Part shown: in pieces, positions 31,066 through 34,644 of the stretch
Layout: the number at the start of each line of letters is the position of its first letter
How positions within the stretch are numbered: the stretch's first letter is position 1
Assembly: GCA_030672285.1 (NCBI GenBank)
Contig: DAOVGS010000068.1
Coordinates: 1 to 34,644, forward strand
Direction: 5' to 3'
DNA: 34,644 nucleotides
Origin: Hadesarchaea archaeon
GTDB taxonomy: Archaea; Hadarchaeota; Hadarchaeia; Hadarchaeales; Hadarchaeaceae
Translations under genes and position numbers: made by a program
The notes under the pieces: generated by a model
Database searches by the model: none
What the model was told of the DNA's origin: nothing
What the model saw: only the letters and a program-made list of their open reading frames with translations

Positions 31066-32595
31066 GTGTCCAAAAAGCACGAGGAAGTCATGGAGCTCGC
31101 TAAGCGGCGTGGGTTCATCTGGCCATCGTTCGAAATTTACGGAGGCGTGGCAGGTTTCTACGATTTCGGGCCGCTCGGGGCACTGCTGAAAAATAAGATC
31201 ATCCAGAAGTGGCGCGAATTTTACGTGGTTCGGGAAGGGTTCTTCGAGATAGATTCGCCGAGCATTGTGCCCGAGGAGGTCCTGAAGGCGAGCGGGCATG
31301 TCGAGCACTTCGTTGACGCGATGGTCGAGTGTCAGAAGTGTGGGGCTGCTTTCAGGGTCGCGGACTTGGCGCGCGAACAGGCGGGCAAGGACATCGAGGG
31401 AATGACGAAGGAGGAGATGGATCGGTTCGTTAAGGGACACAAGGTGCGCTGCCCCGATTGCGGCGGCGAGCTGGGGAAAATTTTCGATTTCAACGCGATG
31501 TTTCGAACGGCGATCGGGCCTGGAAGCCAGCGCGTGGGTTACCTGAGGCCGGAAACTGCACAGGGAATTTTCATCGATTTCAAGCGGCTCCAGCGCCACG
31601 CGCGGGGTAAGTTGCCTTTCGGGGTGGTGCAGATCGGCAAGGGTTACCGCAACGAGATCTCCCCGCGCCAGGGTATCATAAGACTGCGGGAGTTCACGAT
31701 GGCGGAGGCCGAGGTCTTCTTCGACCCCGGGGACCCGCATCACCCGAGGTTTTCCGAGCTGGCGGGTGAACAACTCAGGCTTTGGTTGGCGAAAGACCAA
31801 GAGGAGGGCAAGGAGCAGTTGACCGAGGTGACGGTCGAGCAGGCGGTCAAGGCGAAGCTGGTCTGCAACGAGCTCATGGCATACTACCTCGCGCTCACCA
31901 AGCGCTTCTTGCTAGACTTGGGCATTCCGAACGAGGTGATTCGCTTCAGGGAGCAGACCCCCGGGCAAAGAGCTCATTACTCGAGCGAAACTTGGGACGC
32001 CGAGGTTTTGACGGAGCGGTTCGGCTGGGTCGAAATCGCTGGGCTAGCCTACCGCACGGATTACGACCTCTCCCGCCACGCCCAGTTCAGCGGGGAGGAC
32101 TTGACGATATTTTCAGCTGACAAGAAGCGGAAGGTGCTTTGCCACGTGGTCGAGCCCTCCTACGGCATCGATCGTCCACTTTATTGCGCGCTTGAACATG
32201 CATACGTGCAGGAGAAGAAGCGCAAGTACTTCCGGCTGAGGAAGGAGCTGGCCCCAATCGAGGTCGGCATCTTCCCCTTGCTCAACCGCGTGGGCATGCC
32301 TGAGAAGGCCCAAGAGGTGTACGGGAATCTAAAGCTAAAGGGATTCATGGCAGAGTACGACGATGCTGGATCAATAGGAAGGAGATATGCCAGAGCTGAT
32401 GAGATAGGTGTCCCCTACTGTGTTACTATCGATCACGAAACTCTAAAACAAAATGATGTAACCATCCGTCATAGAGACACGACGAAGCAAATTAGAGTGG
32501 ACATTGAAAAATTACCAGATGTCCTTAAGAAATTGCTTAACGATGAAATAGAATTTGATAAAGCTGGAAAACCGATCGAAACTACTTCGAAATAA
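31066..32595 (+). CDS. glyS: Glycyl-tRNA synthetase (archaeal/eukaryal type)
   Basis: Class II aaRS that charges tRNA(Gly). Motif 1 region GVAGFYDFGPLGALLKNKII, a zinc-ribbon-like insert with CQKC (about 86-89) and CPDC (about 129-132), motif 2 (VQIGKGYRNEISPRQGIIR and REFTMAEAEVFF) and motif 3 (PSYGIDRPLYCALEHA) are all present. The C-terminal anticodon domain ends VLKKLLNDEIEFD. At 509 aa it is standard for this type. The start is GTG 31066 with GCGGTGA five bases upstream. From about 32325 to the stop, base use changes abruptly: at 31981-32040 I count 36 G/C of 60, but at 32521-32580 20 of 60, with AGA and ATA codons in place of CGC/CGG and ATC. The reading frame and protein sequence are intact across the switch. 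Confidence 0.95.
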   Translation: MSKKHEEVMELAKRRGFIWPSFEIYGGVAGFYDFGPLGALLKNKIIQKWREFYVVREGFFEIDSPSIVPEEVLKASGHVEHFVDAMVECQKCGAAFRVADLAREQAGKDIEGMTKEEMDRFVKGHKVRCPDCGGELGKIFDFNAMFRTAIGPGSQRVGYLRPETAQGIFIDFKRLQRHARGKLPFGVVQIGKGYRNEISPRQGIIRLREFTMAEAEVFFDPGDPHHPRFSELAGEQLRLWLAKDQEEGKEQLTEVTVEQAVKAKLVCNELMAYYLALTKRFLLDLGIPNEVIRFREQTPGQRAHYSSETWDAEVLTERFGWVEIAGLAYRTDYDLSRHAQFSGEDLTIFSADKKRKVLCHVVEPSYGIDRPLYCALEHAYVQEKKRKYFRLRKELAPIEVGIFPLLNRVGMPEKAQEVYGNLKLKGFMAEYDDAGSIGRRYARADEIGVPYCVTIDHETLKQNDVTIRHRDTTKQIRVDIEKLPDVLKKLLNDEIEFDKAGKPIETTSK

Positions 32596-32670
32596 ATTCT
32601 TCCCCTTTTTCAGTCATTTTCAACCCGACCTGCAATCCGGCATGCGCTTTTAAGCGATTTTCCCACAGAG

Positions 32671-32711
32671 GGCACCGAAAGTATTCCATAAATAATACGG
32701 AAATCGGTGCC
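32671..32711. other. Long composite inverted repeat between glyS and the AEC transporter gene
   Basis: GGCACCGA (32671-32678) pairs with TCGGTGCC (32704-32711), and within it GTATT (32681-32685) pairs with AATAC (32694-32698) around an 8-nt loop. The 13 paired positions form an interrupted hairpin of 41 nt. It stands in the 155-bp gap between two convergent gene ends, so it may be a bidirectional transcription end, an mRNA 3' element or a small relic element. A smaller dyad CGCTTTTAAGCG lies at about 32644-32656. I see no protein-coding signal in the gap. Confidence 0.5.
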
Positions 32712-32750
32712 AGTTGCAACACCCTTAAAATCGGCTGGGTGAGGAACTCG

Positions 32751-33719
32751 TCAGAAAACGAGATAGATCATGAGGGGCAGCGCCACGAAGAGGGAGACAA
32801 GGGTCAGGTAGAACACCATCGCCCCGTAGAGCTTGAGGTCCAGCTTGAAATTGTAGGCGAGGAAGACGTTGAAGACGGCGGGCGGCATCATCGCCTGAAT
32901 GAGCGCGGGCTTGGGCGAGATATCGTCGGCTATGCTCAACCCGGCCATCCCGATTAATGCGAAGACCACGAGCGGACAGACCAAGAACCTTATCGCGCCC
33001 ACGGTCGCCAGCTTCGATACGTACTTGCGGGGGTTGACTAGGGGCATTTGGTAGCCGACGAACAGGAGCATCAGGGCGAAGAAGGGTTTGACGAGATAAA
33101 CGTCAAATGTATCCTGTACTACACCCCACAAGTGAGCCTGAAAACCGACGAAGAGCATCGCTGTTATTAACGCTATGGTCGCTGGGAAGACCAGCACGTT
33201 TTCAAGCACGAAGCGCAGGCTTACGCGTCGCTTGCTGGCGGATATCGCGAGCGCCACCCCAAAGACTAAGTGCGGGATCCCTATCGCCACCGCGTAAAGG
33301 CTCGCGGGACCCAAGCCCCCGATCCCGACCATGGCGTATACAAGGGGCAGCCCGAGGTAGGTGACGTTCATGAATGATGAGTTCAAGGTGAGCGCGATGG
33401 TCGTCTTTCGGTCGTGGCGCATGAGGGTCGAGAGCCCCACCGCCAGCACGAAACAAACGCCCAACCCCACGAAGGCAAAAACTGCCGCGTTGCCGAATCC
33501 TAATATTTCGCGTAGGCTGTAGCGGGCTATCGAGACGAAGACCACGGTCGGCAACATTATCCAGAGGATGCCCACGTTGAGGAGGCGGAAGCCCGGCTTG
33601 GCGAACCTTCCCAAAATTTTGACGCGACCCGTGATAACCCTTATGGCAACCCCGAGGACGATGAGCCCTATGGCGTAGAAGGCGGGCGTTAGGTAATCTC
33701 CAGGCGTGGGCCTCACCAA
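32751..33719 (-). CDS. AEC-family (auxin-efflux-carrier-like) transporter
   Basis: 322-aa polytopic membrane protein, about ten hydrophobic segments and few charged residues. The conserved N-G/A-P-type motifs of the AEC family are visible: TLNSSFMNVTYLGLPLVYA (about residues 107-125, matching N-x-GF-x-GLP) and MPPAVFNVFLAYNFKLD (about 285-301, matching the second PxA-x-NxFLxA repeat). The inverted two-half architecture of the bile acid/AEC fold is consistent. Bacterial relatives carry organic acids (malonate, malate); the substrate here is not known. It lies directly before the aminotransferase on the same strand (8 bp), suggesting co-transcription and possibly amino acid or keto acid exchange. 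Confidence 0.8.
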   Translation of the reverse strand: MVRPTPGDYLTPAFYAIGLIVLGVAIRVITGRVKILGRFAKPGFRLLNVGILWIMLPTVVFVSIARYSLREILGFGNAAVFAFVGLGVCFVLAVGLSTLMRHDRKTTIALTLNSSFMNVTYLGLPLVYAMVGIGGLGPASLYAVAIGIPHLVFGVALAISASKRRVSLRFVLENVLVFPATIALITAMLFVGFQAHLWGVVQDTFDVYLVKPFFALMLLFVGYQMPLVNPRKYVSKLATVGAIRFLVCPLVVFALIGMAGLSIADDISPKPALIQAMMPPAVFNVFLAYNFKLDLKLYGAMVFYLTLVSLFVALPLMIYLVF

Positions 33720-33727
33720 CTAGCTGT

Positions 33728-34644
33728 TTACTTGATCTCCTTCAAAGCTCGCTCGAATATCTCCAGCCCGACATCGGCTTGTTCACGCGTTAGGATGAGC
33801 GGCGGGGCGAGCCGTAGCGAGGACACCCCAGCGCCGAGGAGCACGAGCCCGCGTTCGAAGGCTTTGGTCATGAGCTTATCCCTTTCGGCCTTGGCTGGCT
33901 CCTTCGTTCCCCTGTCCTTGACTAACTCGACGCCGATCATCATGCCCTTGCCCCGGACATCGCCGATCAGCTCGTGTTTATCGGCGAGCTCCTTGAGCCT
34001 CTTGAGCATGTACCCACCAACCTCGGCGGCATTTTTGGCAAGTCGCTCAGTTTTGATTATATCCAGCATGGCGAGTGCAGCCGAACATCCGACCGGGCTA
34101 CCGCCCATCGTGTTCTCATGGGCCCCGGGCTCCCAGTCCATGAGCTCTGCCCGCGAGATGGTCGCGCCGAACGGCAGGCCGCCGGCGATCCCCTTCCCAA
34201 CTGTTATGATATCAGGTTCGACCCCCCAGTGCTCGCACGCGAACCACTTGCCCGTGCGGCAGAGCCCCGACTGGATCTCATCCGCTACGAAAATTATGTT
34301 TTTCTCCCTGCAGAGCTTCGCGAGGGCCTGTAGGTATCCATCGGGCGGAACTATGTAGCCGCCTGCACCCTGAATCGGCTCGACGATCGCACAAGCCACA
34401 TCATCGGGCGGAACCACCTTCTTGAACATTATTTCCTCGATGTAGTCGACACACCACAGCCCGCAATCGGGATAGGTCTGCCTGAAGGGGCAGCGATAGC
34501 AGTAAGCGTAGGGCACGTGGAAAACCCCCTGCATCATGCCCTTGAAGTGGCGGCGCACGGCAACGTTCGTGGTCGTGAGCTGGAGGGAGCCCATCGTCCG
34601 CCCGTGAAATCCCCCGATGAATGCGAGCACGTAAAAATTGCGGG
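33728..34644 (-). CDS. Class-III PLP aminotransferase, partial (N-terminus off the right edge)
   Basis: The coding frame continues through the right edge (the codons before the apparent GTG at 34630 read RNFY), so about 100 or more N-terminal residues are missing. GGFHGRTMGS is the cofactor-phosphate loop, AIVEPIQGAGGYIVPPDGYL, VADEIQSGLCRTG (PLP-contacting Asp) and DIITVGKGIAGGLPFGATIS (Lys that binds PLP) are the core motifs. A Cys-rich insert, YCYRCPFRQTYPDCGLWC, sits near the start of the visible part and is typical of an archaeal subgroup of gamma-aminobutyrate/ornithine/amino-acid-racemase-like enzymes. The substrate cannot be decided: 4-aminobutyrate, ornithine, or a racemase function are all possible. 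It is coupled to the downstream AEC transporter gene. Confidence 0.88.
   Translation of the reverse strand, partial: RNFYVLAFIGGFHGRTMGSLQLTTTNVAVRRHFKGMMQGVFHVPYAYCYRCPFRQTYPDCGLWCVDYIEEIMFKKVVPPDDVACAIVEPIQGAGGYIVPPDGYLQALAKLCREKNIIFVADEIQSGLCRTGKWFACEHWGVEPDIITVGKGIAGGLPFGATISRAELMDWEPGAHENTMGGSPVGCSAALAMLDIIKTERLAKNAAEVGGYMLKRLKELADKHELIGDVRGKGMMIGVELVKDRGTKEPAKAERDKLMTKAFERGLVLLGAGVSSLRLAPPLILTREQADVGLEIFERALKEIK

Noticed and set aside
1-34644. CRISPR array, tRNA, rRNA or insertion sequence
   Set aside because: No regularly spaced direct repeats, no cloverleaf-like gene, no rRNA signature and no transposase were seen in the intergenic regions, though short tRNA-like sequence inside genes cannot be excluded by eye.

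Overview
This 34.6-kb window is archaeal chromosome. The evidence is the gene set: an RFC large clamp-loader subunit, an Mre11-Rad50 pair, Hel308 helicase, archaeal Elp3, the GatD-GatE amidotransferase (an archaea-only route to Gln-tRNA), an HMf-type histone, the short archaeal PurA, a Fap7/AK6-type kinase, Tsr3, a Sec61-beta-type SecG, eukaryal/archaeal-type GlyRS and an AsnC/Lrp regulator. Promoters look archaeal: T/A-rich TATA-like boxes 25-40 nt before starts, often shared between divergent genes. GTG and TTG starts are common. Most genes are GC-rich (about 60% in blocks I counted) and use CGN arginine codons. The mix is euryarchaeal-like, and Hadarchaeota or a related uncultured lineage is possible, but I cannot assign the organism from sequence alone. 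I saw no tRNA, rRNA, CRISPR array, transposase or integrase.

Layout. 1-3439: a partial cellobiose-phosphorylase-like glycoside enzyme runs off the left edge, followed by an orphan 3' tail of a methyltransferase gene and a membrane-anchored staphylococcal-nuclease-like protein. 3441-9739: information processing, with a TSPPY methyltransferase and RFC-L on the minus strand, divergent from overlapping mre11 and rad50. 9741-11460: a four-gene minus-strand cluster of pilin-like or secreted single-TM proteins; one carries an in-frame TAA. A small kinase-fold protein is divergent from it. 12058-17335: purB and hel308 (minus), then elp3 (plus). 17350-19815: an AT-rich pair, an Lrp-type regulator divergent from GTP-type PEP carboxykinase, with a palindrome between them. 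19918-23933: gatD-gatE-nagB. 23955-25476: a minus-strand group of histone, a single-repeat TBP-like protein and an M29-type aminopeptidase. 25700-28157: purA, AK6-type kinase and htpX. 28154-28932: secG (59 aa) and tsr3 on minus. 29000-32595: amidohydrolase, four-CBS protein and glyS. 32751 to the end: an AEC-family transporter and a class-III aminotransferase running off the right edge.

How the genes relate. purB and purA are consecutive AMP-forming steps although they lie 12 kb apart, and the kinase overlapping purA by one base could phosphorylate the AMP made. GatD/GatE, GlyRS, Elp3 and Tsr3 serve translation. RFC-L, Mre11, Rad50 and Hel308 serve replication and repair. The histone and TBP-like protein suggest a chromatin or transcription unit. 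The less ordinary parts are the nuclease/methyltransferase-tail locus, the pilin-like cluster with its broken gene, the TBP-half-like protein beside the histone, the AT-rich lrp-pck pair, and an abrupt composition change inside glyS.
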